Positions 44,745-53,740 of a DNA stretch of 64,000 nt are shown here, piece by piece. The DNA is taken from assembly GCA_963699805.1 (NCBI GenBank), contig CAVOVH010000005.1:868001-932000 (forward strand), in the 5' to 3' direction. A program made the translations under genes and the position numbers. The notes under the pieces are model-generated. The model had not been told where the DNA came from and did not search any database. It saw only the letters and a program-made list of their open reading frames with translations. Numbering within the stretch: position 1 is the first letter of the stretch; every line of letters starts with the position of its first letter. This DNA is from JAGTVG01 sp963699805. Its GTDB lineage: Bacteria; Bacteroidota; Bacteroidia; Cytophagales; Cyclobacteriaceae.

Positions 44745-45559
44745 TGCAAACATTCAAAGGCTCCAATAAATTATTTGTATTTCTAATAACCTGGATTTTT
44801 GTCATCCCGAGTGTATCTGGCCAATACAAGATCCCTGAAAAACCGGAGATTCAAACCAGTGTCTACGATTATGTGGGGTTGTTGTCTGATTCTGAAAAAT
44901 CAGCCCTTGAGAATAAACTCATTAAATATTCCGATACAACCTCCACCCAGATCGTACTGGCCATTATCGCCTCCACGGAAGGTGAAAATATCAATTATCT
45001 GGGCGCTCAATGGGGAGAAGAATGGGGCATTGGTCAGGCAAAAGAAGACAATGGCATCCTGGTCCTGCTGGCCAGGGATGACCGAAAGATCGCCATCAAT
45101 ACGGGACGTGGGGTTGAACATCTGCTCACGGATGCCCTGTCGAAGCGGATCATCGAGAATGTGATCTTACCCGAGTTCAGGAAAGGAGGTTATTATGCCG
45201 GACTTGACAAGGGAGCGGACGTGATCTTCAGTGTGCTGCAGGGAGAATACCAGGGAACACGGCAGGTACAAAAGGAAAATGACTCCATCGGAAGATTCGT
45301 TGTGATCTTCTTTATTATTCTGATGGTCATTTATATTATTTCCAGACGAAAGGGAGGAGGTGGAAGTGGCAGCAACCGGGGAGGGCGAAACCGGGGGATC
45401 AGTCCATTGGACATCTTGATTTTAAGCAGTCTGGGTCGTGGCGGATACGGGGGCTCTTCAGGAGGTGGATTTGGTGGTGGTTTTGGTGGTGGCGGAGGTT
45501 TTGGTGGCGGCTTTGGCGGTGGTAGCTTTGGCGGAGGTGGAGCAAGTGGGGGATGGTAA
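44744..45559 (+). CDS. TPM-domain protein with membrane helix and Gly-rich tail
   Basis: The 271 residues comprise a signal peptide (ending VSGQ), a TPM domain of about 30-170 (SVYDYVGLLSDSEKSALENKL, STQIVLAIIAST, EDNGILVLLARDDRKIAINTG), and a membrane helix (FVVIFFIILMVIYII). The tail is very rich in Gly (GGGFGGGFGGGGGFGG). This is the YgcG-like arrangement; the domain faces the periplasm and the tail the cytosol. It forms one operon with lemA and the soluble TPM gene. The Gly tail is low complexity in the DNA as well. Confidence 0.88.
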   Translation: MQTFKGSNKLFVFLITWIFVIPSVSGQYKIPEKPEIQTSVYDYVGLLSDSEKSALENKLIKYSDTTSTQIVLAIIASTEGENINYLGAQWGEEWGIGQAKEDNGILVLLARDDRKIAINTGRGVEHLLTDALSKRIIENVILPEFRKGGYYAGLDKGADVIFSVLQGEYQGTRQVQKENDSIGRFVVIFFIILMVIYIISRRKGGGGSGSNRGGRNRGISPLDILILSSLGRGGYGGSSGGGFGGGFGGGGGFGGGFGGGSFGGGGASGGW

Positions 45560-45748
45560 TAAACCTAAATTAAAAGGTACATTGCCTTTGCTGTGATGGA
45601 TTCCCCTGAAATATCCATGCACGCATTGGCTTGATCTATACCCATGCCTTCCCGGATCTTTTCCCGTTTCCGTTTTGCCAAAAGCCGATAATCGGCCGGA
45701 TAAGCGAGAGGTAAGGTATCTATTTCCCCTCCTTATAACAGGAATTTC

Positions 45749-47431
45749 CTAAAGACTGGACGATTCCAGTGCACTGCTGTTCCCGGATTTATCCACCGCG
45801 ATGATCCTGTAATGGAATTGCGGAAGACTACGGATTCGTTTATCCACATATTCGGTGCTCACCGTGGTGCCGATCTCGTTCCTGGGAATGATCTCCACAT
45901 TTTCATCGATCGACCGGTAAATACGGTAGTAGCATAGATCTTCTTCTGTGTTGGACTCCCAGGTCAACACATCCGCATCCCGCTGATCCACTACTTTACG
46001 GGTCACCTGTAATCCTTGAACGGGAGCCGGGGGATCGTCATCATAATAAGTTGTGTAAACAACCAGTGAATACCCGGGAATGGAATCCGTAAATTGCCCC
46101 TCATTCAAGGCCACCTTTTTGGAATACTCCTGCAGGTCGCCAAAATAATTGAAGGGAACATCCTCCGGGTTGTATATGTATTTCCGGAAGGGTTTGTCTT
46201 GGGACAGGCTGGCCATTTCCAGGCTTACATATTTGGGTTCCCGGTGCCTGTTGACGATGGCGATGGAATGGGATCCTTTTTCCAGGTTCTTGATGGCAGC
46301 CACCCTGAGCAAGGTGTCGGAGGTATTTACCTGAAACACTTCAGCAGGTCCTCTGAAAAACTTGGTCAGCAATCCGACGGCGTAATAATTCGGCTTGGTG
46401 GTATAATCATCGAAATACCATTTGAAAACTCCCCATTTATTCACCCGGTATCCAAACTCCTTGTTAGCCGGTATGCCCGGGATATCGCTGAAAGTCCAGT
46501 AGCTGCTGGCATAGATGCCCCCATTGATCTGGGCAAGGATCGCTTCCGACAGCTGAATTCCAACGTAGGGCTCCACGGGCGTATTGTTATAGATCATCCC
46601 GTCATAGTAAACTGAATCGATGAAAAAGGAACCCTGTTTCGGTCCGAATTCTCCCATGATGAATTTTTTATTTTTACTTTTCGCAAGATCGGCCCCCCAT
46701 TTCATCTTATTCAGGAAAAAATCATAAAAGGTGAGATCATCGAGATGGAAACTGTTGATATAATGATGACCCCCATAGATCCCCGTAATATCGTCCATAT
46801 TATTGGCGGCCCATTCGATCGTGGGCCAGTACTCGAATGGGGAGGCATCGGTGGCCAGTAATTTCACCTCCAAACCACGGCGATTGAATTCATCGTAAAA
46901 CAGCTGGTGAATTCGCTTGAACTTGTCGAGTTCATTGTTTTTCACCATGGATGCCCAGAAATCCAGTGAGAGCTCATTGGTCATGCAATAGTATTTAATA
47001 TTTTCGAATCCCTTCTCTTCTTTCAGGTATTCGATATTGTCTACCTCCTTTTTCACATAATCTGCCTCAGTTTTATAATCATAGATCGACTGTACCCCAA
47101 ATGAGGTAAGATAAATTTCAGTATTGGTATTTTTCATCATATCGAGATACTGGCTCATCTCGTCCATTTCCTGCTGATCCCAGGTGGGGCTGTCATTCAC
47201 CCGGGCAAATGAAGGATTGAGTTCCCGCCACCGTTTGGCGAATACCTGTTCATAATGCCATTTGGAAGGTTTACGTGTGTGAAAGATTACATGAAAACCG
47301 ATCCCGCCGAATTTCTCATTGATCAATTCTGAAGATACCCGGATAGAAGCGTCAGGTTCATTTTTTTGTTCAAATTTCCCTGTGCAATTGATCAACAGGG
47401 GAACGAAAAGGATAAAAAATATTTTTTTCAT
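45749..47431 (-). CDS. GH clan A glycoside hydrolase lipoprotein with FnIII domain
   Basis: The 560 residues start with a lipoprotein signal (LFVPLLINCTG). The TIM-barrel part resembles GH39/GH30-like clan A enzymes: ARVNDSPTWDQQEMDEM, acid/base Glu153 in YYCMTNELSLDF and nucleophile Glu261 in KKFIMGEFGPKQG. A beta domain follows, then a C-terminal fibronectin type III-like domain (about 465-560; LQVTRKVVDQRDADVLTWESN). The enzyme is likely surface- or periplasm-anchored and acts on a plant- or algal-type polysaccharide; the substrate cannot be read. The gene is monocistronic. Confidence 0.75.
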   Translation of the reverse strand: MKKIFFILFVPLLINCTGKFEQKNEPDASIRVSSELINEKFGGIGFHVIFHTRKPSKWHYEQVFAKRWRELNPSFARVNDSPTWDQQEMDEMSQYLDMMKNTNTEIYLTSFGVQSIYDYKTEADYVKKEVDNIEYLKEEKGFENIKYYCMTNELSLDFWASMVKNNELDKFKRIHQLFYDEFNRRGLEVKLLATDASPFEYWPTIEWAANNMDDITGIYGGHHYINSFHLDDLTFYDFFLNKMKWGADLAKSKNKKFIMGEFGPKQGSFFIDSVYYDGMIYNNTPVEPYVGIQLSEAILAQINGGIYASSYWTFSDIPGIPANKEFGYRVNKWGVFKWYFDDYTTKPNYYAVGLLTKFFRGPAEVFQVNTSDTLLRVAAIKNLEKGSHSIAIVNRHREPKYVSLEMASLSQDKPFRKYIYNPEDVPFNYFGDLQEYSKKVALNEGQFTDSIPGYSLVVYTTYYDDDPPAPVQGLQVTRKVVDQRDADVLTWESNTEEDLCYYRIYRSIDENVEIIPRNEIGTTVSTEYVDKRIRSLPQFHYRIIAVDKSGNSSALESSSL

Positions 47432-47842
47432 TTTAAAAATAAGTTAATCATCAGGGAGGTTTAAGAGTTCTCTGATTTTGGATTCAATTTCATAAAAAAA
47501 TCGGCATTTGCTTGCCGGTATCTTCATTAAATTTAGAAATTTTATTCCTTTATTCAAATAACTTTTATTTCTGGAATGTTCAGACGCTTTCCCTTTTCAC
47601 ATTTTACATTAAAGCTAAGTCCCCCTCATTCATCTTCCTTTACAACCCCTCATGTTTATTTTGCCACAGCCTGTAAAATGTTTGTTGTATTTTTTCTTAA
47701 ATAATGTTAAGCATGCAGATGAAAATTGTTGCTTATCAACAGTTTATATAAATTAGGATGTATTTATGTTTTCTTAATGGATAAGAATAAACTTGAAATG
47801 ACTTAATTTCGTTAATTAGTTAATAAAACTAGGTCCTCCTCC
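47432..47842. other. divergent intergenic region, no gene found
   Basis: About 410 AT-rich bases separate the glycosidase lipoprotein from the sensor kinase. No TAnnTTTG box with good spacing is apparent. Confidence 0.4.
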
Positions 47843-50800
47843 ATGCATAGATTTTTTTTAATTATAATCAGTATTGTTTGCGGTGCATTTACATTGCTTC
47901 AGGCACAATACAATCAATTTCAGCATTATACGGTTGAGGAGGGTCTGCCGCAGTCACAGGTCAATGCTATTTTTCAGGATGTCAGGGGAAACTTGTGGAT
48001 CGGTACCAATGGAGGTGGATTATCCCGGTTTACCGGAAATGGCTTTGAGACCTATACCCGGAGGGATGGATTATTAAGTGATGTAATTCAGCAAATTAAT
48101 GAAAATCAGAATGGAGACCTGGTTATTGAAACCATGCTGGGGATTTCAGTATTTGATGGCCAAAGTTTTAGAAACTTTACCTCTCCTGATTTTCAATTCA
48201 ATTTCCCCTCAGTAATGTACCGTGATCCGGATGGTAATTTCTGGTTCAGAGCCAATACGTATTTAAATGATATAGAAATCTATCAGTTTGACGGGAATGA
48301 CTTCATCAACATGTCCAATAACTTTGATCAACTAAAAGAATTATCAAACAGAAATAATCTGGCCATTAATGCCAATGGAAATCTGGTTGTCAGTTCCGGG
48401 GAAGAGATTTTTGAATATGTGGATCAGAAATTGCAGAAGCATGCCTTATACGGCCATCCTTTATTAGCAGATAAAAACATCGTTTTTTTTCATCTTGACA
48501 ATGAAAATTATCTATGGCTGATCACTTTGGATGACAAGGACAGACTGGAAGCCTTCCGGTACAAGGATGATCTTGAGAGAATTAACCCTCCACCTTCTAT
48601 CGATGTCAGCCAACTCAGTGCCTTTTACGAGGACCATGAAGGAAATTTCTGGCTTATCAATCCCTTCAAAAATGAATTATATCAATGGATGGATGGACCG
48701 GGAAACAACTCAGTAAATGTTTTTACAGAACGTTCTGGAATTGATTTTTCAGGTATCAGGTCAATCTGCCAAGACAATGAAGGAAATATCTGGTTCGGAT
48801 CGGATGGTAGTGGTATTTACAAATATGGAGGAACAAAATTCATGTCTTTCCAATCCAGCCAGGGCATGGAGAATTTTTTTATCTGGTCGTTTTATCAGGA
48901 TGAAAGTAGAAGGATCTGGTTTGGAACGGCCAATGAGGGCTTGTTGAACTGGGATGGCGATACCCTGATCCAGTATGCGCCGGATGAAAATACTTTCCCT
49001 GGCATCATCCGGATTATTTTCGAGGACCAGGGAAAACTGGTATTCGGATCCACCAGCGGTTTATGGTCATTCGATGGCAGAACCTATCAAAATCAAAACA
49101 AAGAGTATGGGCTTCCTGAGGCCATTGGCGTTTCGGATGTTTACCAGGATGATGACCAGTTATGGATCGGGACGTATAATCAAGGACTTTTTCTGTATAA
49201 GGATGGAAAAAGCACCCAGTATAATCGGGATAATTCTCCCTTCAATAATAACCAGGTAGATAATATTATCAAGACCCAGAACGGTCAATTATGGATTGCA
49301 ACGAGGGGAGGCCTGACCCGCTATAATGGAAAAGAATTTAAAACATATCAGCATTCAGACTACCTTGGATTCAGTGCGCTTCTTCAACTTACAGAAGATC
49401 GGTTCGGGTATCTCTGGGCAGCAACCTATGGCGCCGGGGTGTACCGTATTCTGATTGATGAAAACGATAATATTGAAGTTTTCAAGGTGGATTCGGAGAT
49501 TGGACTTTCATCCGATAATGTTTACTCAATATTAACAGATAATGAAGGTAATATATGGGCAGGATGCCAGAATGGAACCGATAAGATCACCCTGGATCAG
49601 GATGGGAACATCGTTGATATCCGGAACTATGATAATTTTGAAGGATTCATCGGTTTTGAAAATAATGCAAAGGCAAATTGGGTAGGCAAGGACGGATTGT
49701 TATGGTTCGGTACCATCAAAGGAGCCATGGTCTATAATCCGGAAATGGATAAGATCAATACCATCCCACCACGGACGAATATTACCAAACTTCAGTTATT
49801 CTATAAAGATGTGAACTGGAATGATGATTCCTATAAAAAATATTTTTCCACACTTACTCCCTGGACCCGGCTTCCACAGGATCTGGTTTTACCCTATAAT
49901 CGGAATCATGTGACCTTTGAGTTTGAAGGATTGAGTTATTCCGTGCCGGAAAAAGTATCCTTTCAATGGAAGCTGGATGGAGTGGATACGGATTGGTCCC
50001 CACAATCAGAAAGATCTTATGCAGTATATACCAACCTGAATCCGGGCATTTATACCTTCATGGTAAAAGCTTCCAACAACGATGGGATCTGGAATGAAGC
50101 ACCGGCTGAATTTTCATTTATCATTAAGCCACCCTTCTGGGGCACTTGGTGGTTCCGGAGCATCATCTTTTCATTCCTGGTTGCCGTGATCATTATCATT
50201 TCCTGGCTACGGAATAAATTTATCCAGGAAAAGCGGGAAGAGTTGGAACAACTGGTGGCTTTTAAAACTAAAAAACTGGAACAACAGAAGGCTGAGATCC
50301 TCCAGAAAAATGATGCTTTGAAGACGCAATATACCAATCTGGAAATGCTGAGCAAGATCGGCAGGGATATCACGGCCAATCTCACAGTAGAATCGTTGCT
50401 CGATTCCATATACCGGAAATTGAATGCATTGATGGACTCGCCGGTTTTGGGCATTGGTATCCTGAATCAGGAAAACAATTCCCTTGATTTCCCCTATTTG
50501 CTAAAAAGCGGAAAGAATGTTGGCATTAAGAGCATTCCTTTTGATGATGCACACAGTCTTGCGGTCAAATCCCTCAAGGAAAACCGGGAGATCATCATTC
50601 AGGATATCACGAAGGAAGATGAAGGGAAGTACCTGGAATTACATTTACCAGGCATCTCAGAAAATTCAGAATCGGTTGTTTTTCTTCCACTGGTCTATAA
50701 TGAAAAGTCCCTGGGAGTCATTACGGTTCAGAGTTTTAAGCCCAATTCTTATACGGATTATCATCTGAATATTCTACGGAATCTTGCCACATATACCAAG

Positions 50801-51610
50801 ATAGCACTCGAAAATGTGAATGCGTATGAAAAGATCCGGGAACAGAAAGAAAAGCTGATCCATGCAAATCATAATATTTCGCTTCAGAAAGAGGAGATCG
50901 AGGCGAGCAATAAAAAATTACAGGATCTCAATCGGGAAAAAAGCAATATCATCAGCATTGTAGCACATGATTTAAAGAATCCACTTACCAGCGCCTTGAC
51001 GATGGCGACCATCTTAAAAAGTGAAAGTAAAAATCTGAATGAAGACCAACAGCATTGCCTCGAAATAATAGAAAAATCAGTGAACCGGATGAATGATATG
51101 ATTTCCCGTTTACTTGATATTAAAAAAATTGAAGATAAGATCATCAAGCTGAAGTTAGAGAAAGTGAACCTCGAACGGATCATTCAGGATGTGAACAAGA
51201 ATCTCTTAAATGAGATTCACCGGAAAAAAATCAATCTTTCCGTAATAGCTGAAGAGCTTTATGCCAAAGTAGATCCGGATTATGCGGTTCAGGTTTTTGA
51301 GAACCTGCTATCCAATGCCATTAAATTTTCACCTCCTGGAAAAAATCTAACGGTGAAGTTAATTAAGAACAATGGCAAGGCCAGGGCCGAGATCATCGAC
51401 GAAGGACCCGGTCTGACTGAAGATGACTTGAAAAAAGTGTTCGGAAAGTTTCAAAGACTGAGTGCCAGACCTACAGGAGGAGAACAATCAACCGGTTTGG
51501 GCTTATCCATTGTGAAAAAATATGTTGAGGCCATGCAAGGCAAAGTTTGGTGTGAAAGTGAACACGGAAAGGGAGCGAATTTTATCGTTGAATTCAAGCG
51601 AGTGGAATGA
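47843..51610 (+). CDS. two-component sensor histidine kinase with beta-propeller and Y_Y_Y domains
   Basis: The 1255 residues comprise a signal peptide and a periplasmic double propeller of reg_prop repeats (about 25-640; GNLWIGTNGGGLSRF, GNIWFGSDGSGIY, LWIATRGGLTRYNG). A Y_Y_Y domain (about 690-765) and a membrane helix near 775-795 follow. The cytosolic part has a coiled coil, a GAF-like domain (about 840-1000), HisKA with phospho-acceptor His1042 (IVAHDLKNPL), and HATPase_c with NLLSNAIKFSPPG, DEGPGLTEDD and GLGLSIVKKYVEA. Unlike hybrid HTCS regulators, no receiver or AraC domain follows, so it must signal to a separate response regulator. The ligand may be a sugar, but this is not shown. 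Confidence 0.92.
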   Translation: MHRFFLIIISIVCGAFTLLQAQYNQFQHYTVEEGLPQSQVNAIFQDVRGNLWIGTNGGGLSRFTGNGFETYTRRDGLLSDVIQQINENQNGDLVIETMLGISVFDGQSFRNFTSPDFQFNFPSVMYRDPDGNFWFRANTYLNDIEIYQFDGNDFINMSNNFDQLKELSNRNNLAINANGNLVVSSGEEIFEYVDQKLQKHALYGHPLLADKNIVFFHLDNENYLWLITLDDKDRLEAFRYKDDLERINPPPSIDVSQLSAFYEDHEGNFWLINPFKNELYQWMDGPGNNSVNVFTERSGIDFSGIRSICQDNEGNIWFGSDGSGIYKYGGTKFMSFQSSQGMENFFIWSFYQDESRRIWFGTANEGLLNWDGDTLIQYAPDENTFPGIIRIIFEDQGKLVFGSTSGLWSFDGRTYQNQNKEYGLPEAIGVSDVYQDDDQLWIGTYNQGLFLYKDGKSTQYNRDNSPFNNNQVDNIIKTQNGQLWIATRGGLTRYNGKEFKTYQHSDYLGFSALLQLTEDRFGYLWAATYGAGVYRILIDENDNIEVFKVDSEIGLSSDNVYSILTDNEGNIWAGCQNGTDKITLDQDGNIVDIRNYDNFEGFIGFENNAKANWVGKDGLLWFGTIKGAMVYNPEMDKINTIPPRTNITKLQLFYKDVNWNDDSYKKYFSTLTPWTRLPQDLVLPYNRNHVTFEFEGLSYSVPEKVSFQWKLDGVDTDWSPQSERSYAVYTNLNPGIYTFMVKASNNDGIWNEAPAEFSFIIKPPFWGTWWFRSIIFSFLVAVIIIISWLRNKFIQEKREELEQLVAFKTKKLEQQKAEILQKNDALKTQYTNLEMLSKIGRDITANLTVESLLDSIYRKLNALMDSPVLGIGILNQENNSLDFPYLLKSGKNVGIKSIPFDDAHSLAVKSLKENREIIIQDITKEDEGKYLELHLPGISENSESVVFLPLVYNEKSLGVITVQSFKPNSYTDYHLNILRNLATYTKIALENVNAYEKIREQKEKLIHANHNISLQKEEIEASNKKLQDLNREKSNIISIVAHDLKNPLTSALTMATILKSESKNLNEDQQHCLEIIEKSVNRMNDMISRLLDIKKIEDKIIKLKLEKVNLERIIQDVNKNLLNEIHRKKINLSVIAEELYAKVDPDYAVQVFENLLSNAIKFSPPGKNLTVKLIKNNGKARAEIIDEGPGLTEDDLKKVFGKFQRLSARPTGGEQSTGLGLSIVKKYVEAMQGKVWCESEHGKGANFIVEFKRVE

Positions 51611-51792
51611 TATCCACTGAATTCCAATCTGTATTTTAAAAAGATATTTTCCATTAATCTACCCAGGTTTCAAAAGAGAACAAAAACACCCCTACATACC
51701 TTCAAGCGCCAAATACGCAGGTTCAATAAATTTTTTTTACATCCCTGGTAATATCACAGATATATCGGTTTATTTTGTAGAAACTATAAATT

Positions 51793-52620
51793 ATGGGAGA
51801 ATATTTTTTTCTGAATGGCGAGATCCTTCCTGCTTCCAAAGCAGCTTTAAGGATCACTGATCTTGCATTATTGCGTGGATTTGGAATTTTTGACTTTATG
51901 CGAACTCACCACAAAAAACCTTTCCTGATGGATCGATATCTTGATAGGTTTTTCAGATCTGCCCGTCTTTTAGACCTTGAGGTTCCTTTTACACGGGAGT
52001 ATATCCAGAAAATCATCAATCAACTTTTAGATAAGAATCAAATTTTTGAAGCGGGAATCCGGATGGTACTCACAGGGGGCTATACAGAAAATGGTTATAC
52101 GCCATCATCTCCAAACTTTTTTATATTAATTGAAAAAATCAATTTTCCTTTCGATGAGTATTATGAGGGTGGAATCAAGTTATATTTCTATCACCATCAG
52201 CGGGAATTGAGCCAGATCAAATCCATCAACTATATTTCTCCCATTGCCATCAGGAATAAAATTCAGGCTGCCAATGCCTTTGATGTGCTCTATTATTTTA
52301 ATGACCAGGTACTGGAAGTTTCCAGAAGTAATTTTTTTATCGTCAGAGACGGGAAAATCGTCACACCTGATACAGACATTCTTTTAGGGATCACCCGGGC
52401 CTCGGTGATTGAACTGGCTAAAAAATATTATAAAGTAGAAGAGCGGACCATTACGGCAGCAGAATTATGGCGGGCTGACGAAGCATTCATGACCGGAACC
52501 ACCAAAAAAGTTTTACCTGTAGTCCAGGTTGGAGATAAAGTGATAGGGAATGGATCTCCAGGGAACATCACCAGGCATCTGATGGAATTGTACAGGGAAT
52601 TTGAAAACAAACAGTCTTAG
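51793..52620 (+). CDS. class IV aminotransferase
   Basis: The 275-residue PLP enzyme of fold type IV has the family pattern ALLRGFGIFDFMRTH at the start, the PLP Lys in QIKSINYISPIA, and the phosphate-binding VLEVSRSNFFIV and GITRASVIELAKK. The family comprises branched-chain and D-amino-acid aminotransferases and aminodeoxychorismate lyase. The residues visible do not fix the specificity. Its stop overlaps by four bases with that of the convergent cysM gene. Confidence 0.85.
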   Translation: MGEYFFLNGEILPASKAALRITDLALLRGFGIFDFMRTHHKKPFLMDRYLDRFFRSARLLDLEVPFTREYIQKIINQLLDKNQIFEAGIRMVLTGGYTENGYTPSSPNFFILIEKINFPFDEYYEGGIKLYFYHHQRELSQIKSINYISPIAIRNKIQAANAFDVLYYFNDQVLEVSRSNFFIVRDGKIVTPDTDILLGITRASVIELAKKYYKVEERTITAAELWRADEAFMTGTTKKVLPVVQVGDKVIGNGSPGNITRHLMELYREFENKQS

Positions 52621-53501
52621 TTATCAAAAAGGGCCGAGGATAAATATCGATCTCCACGGTCGCAGATGATGCATACAAGGGTACCTTCATCAATCTGACG
52701 GGCTAGTTTATGGGCCGCAGCGACAGCCCCCCCGCTGCTCATCCCGGCAAATATACCCTCTTCCCGTGCAAGCCTTCGCGCCATATTCGTAGATTCCTCT
52801 TCAGAAACATTGATGATCTGATCCACCCTTTCAGGATCGAATATTTTGGGAAGATATTCCTTTGGCCAGCGCCTGATACCTGGGATTTTGGCACCATCTT
52901 TCGGTTGAACACCCACTATCTGGACGTCAGGATTCTGTTCTTTCAGATACCTTGATACGCCCATGATGGTTCCAGTGGTACCCATGGAGGAAACAAAATG
53001 TGTGATTTCCCCATTGGTATCTTTCCAGATCTCAGGGCCGGTGGTCTTAAAATGCATTTTATAATTATCCGGATTGGCGAACTGGTTTAACATCAAGTAG
53101 CCACCTTTGGCTACCTGCTTGTGGGCATAATCAATGGCCGCCTCCATCGAGCCTTCAGCAGGCGTAAGCACCACCTTGGCACCATATGCTTTCATGGTTT
53201 GCACCCTTTCTTTCGTTGAATTTTCCGGCATCACCAGTTCAATTTCAAATCCGAATAAACTGGCGATCATGGCCAGGGCAATTCCGGTATTGCCACTGGT
53301 TGGTTCAATCAGTTTGACTCCCTTCTGTAATTCGCCTCTTTCTATGGCTCCCCTGATCATTCCATAGGCAGCCCGGTCTTTCACACTGCCACCCGGATTG
53401 TGCCCTTCCAGCTTCCCATAGATCTTTACCCCTTCCTTTTTAAAGAGATTTTTTATTTCCACCAGTGGCGTATTTCCGATCAAATCAATGATATCAGACA
53501 T
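52617..53501 (-). CDS. cysM: cysteine synthase B (O-acetylserine sulfhydrylase)
   Basis: The enzyme makes cysteine from O-acetylserine and sulfide. I start at the ATG at 53499-53501 (MSDIIDLIGNTPLVEIKN), giving 294 residues; the frame is open upstream. The PLP Lys41 lies in GGSVKDRAA, and the phosphate-binding and substrate loops PTSGNTGIALA and GTTGTIMGV follow. The CysM-type stretch GAKIPGIRRWPKEYLPKIF and the C-terminal IICDRGDRYLSSALF separate it from CysK. It is convergent with the aminotransferase gene and divergent from polA. Confidence 0.9.
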   Translation of the reverse strand: MSDIIDLIGNTPLVEIKNLFKKEGVKIYGKLEGHNPGGSVKDRAAYGMIRGAIERGELQKGVKLIEPTSGNTGIALAMIASLFGFEIELVMPENSTKERVQTMKAYGAKVVLTPAEGSMEAAIDYAHKQVAKGGYLMLNQFANPDNYKMHFKTTGPEIWKDTNGEITHFVSSMGTTGTIMGVSRYLKEQNPDVQIVGVQPKDGAKIPGIRRWPKEYLPKIFDPERVDQIINVSEEESTNMARRLAREEGIFAGMSSGGAVAAAHKLARQIDEGTLVCIICDRGDRYLSSALFDN

Positions 53502-53682
53502 ATAAACAAGGATATATTGAGTAAATTTAAAATTACTAACGAATGAACGAAAACTATGTTCAAATATATTTCGGATATTGTATGGATAAATACTTTCCGA
53601 AGTCAAACTTTGTTAATTCCTTAAATTTAGAATCATTGAATAGAATAGATTGCTTTTATTTCCAACCCTGATTCATGACCGT

Positions 53683-53690
53683 TATATTTG
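53683..53690 (+). promoter_or_regulatory. possible -7 promoter box of polA
   Basis: TATATTTG matches the Bacteroidota -7 consensus and lies 50 bases before the polA start. No -33 element at the usual distance is seen. Confidence 0.4.
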
Positions 53691-53740
53691 TTTTCCGGCA
53701 TTTGAAATGATATAATAGAAAGCTTAAATCATGATCCGAT

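Noticed and set aside
45440..45559. GGTGG-type tandem repeat
   Set aside because: It encodes the Gly-rich tail of a TPM protein, a known feature of that family, not an independent repeat.
47578..47592. Third partial copy of the fucosidase-flanking repeat
   Set aside because: Only about 11-13 bases (CAGACGCTTTC) match; too short to separate from chance.
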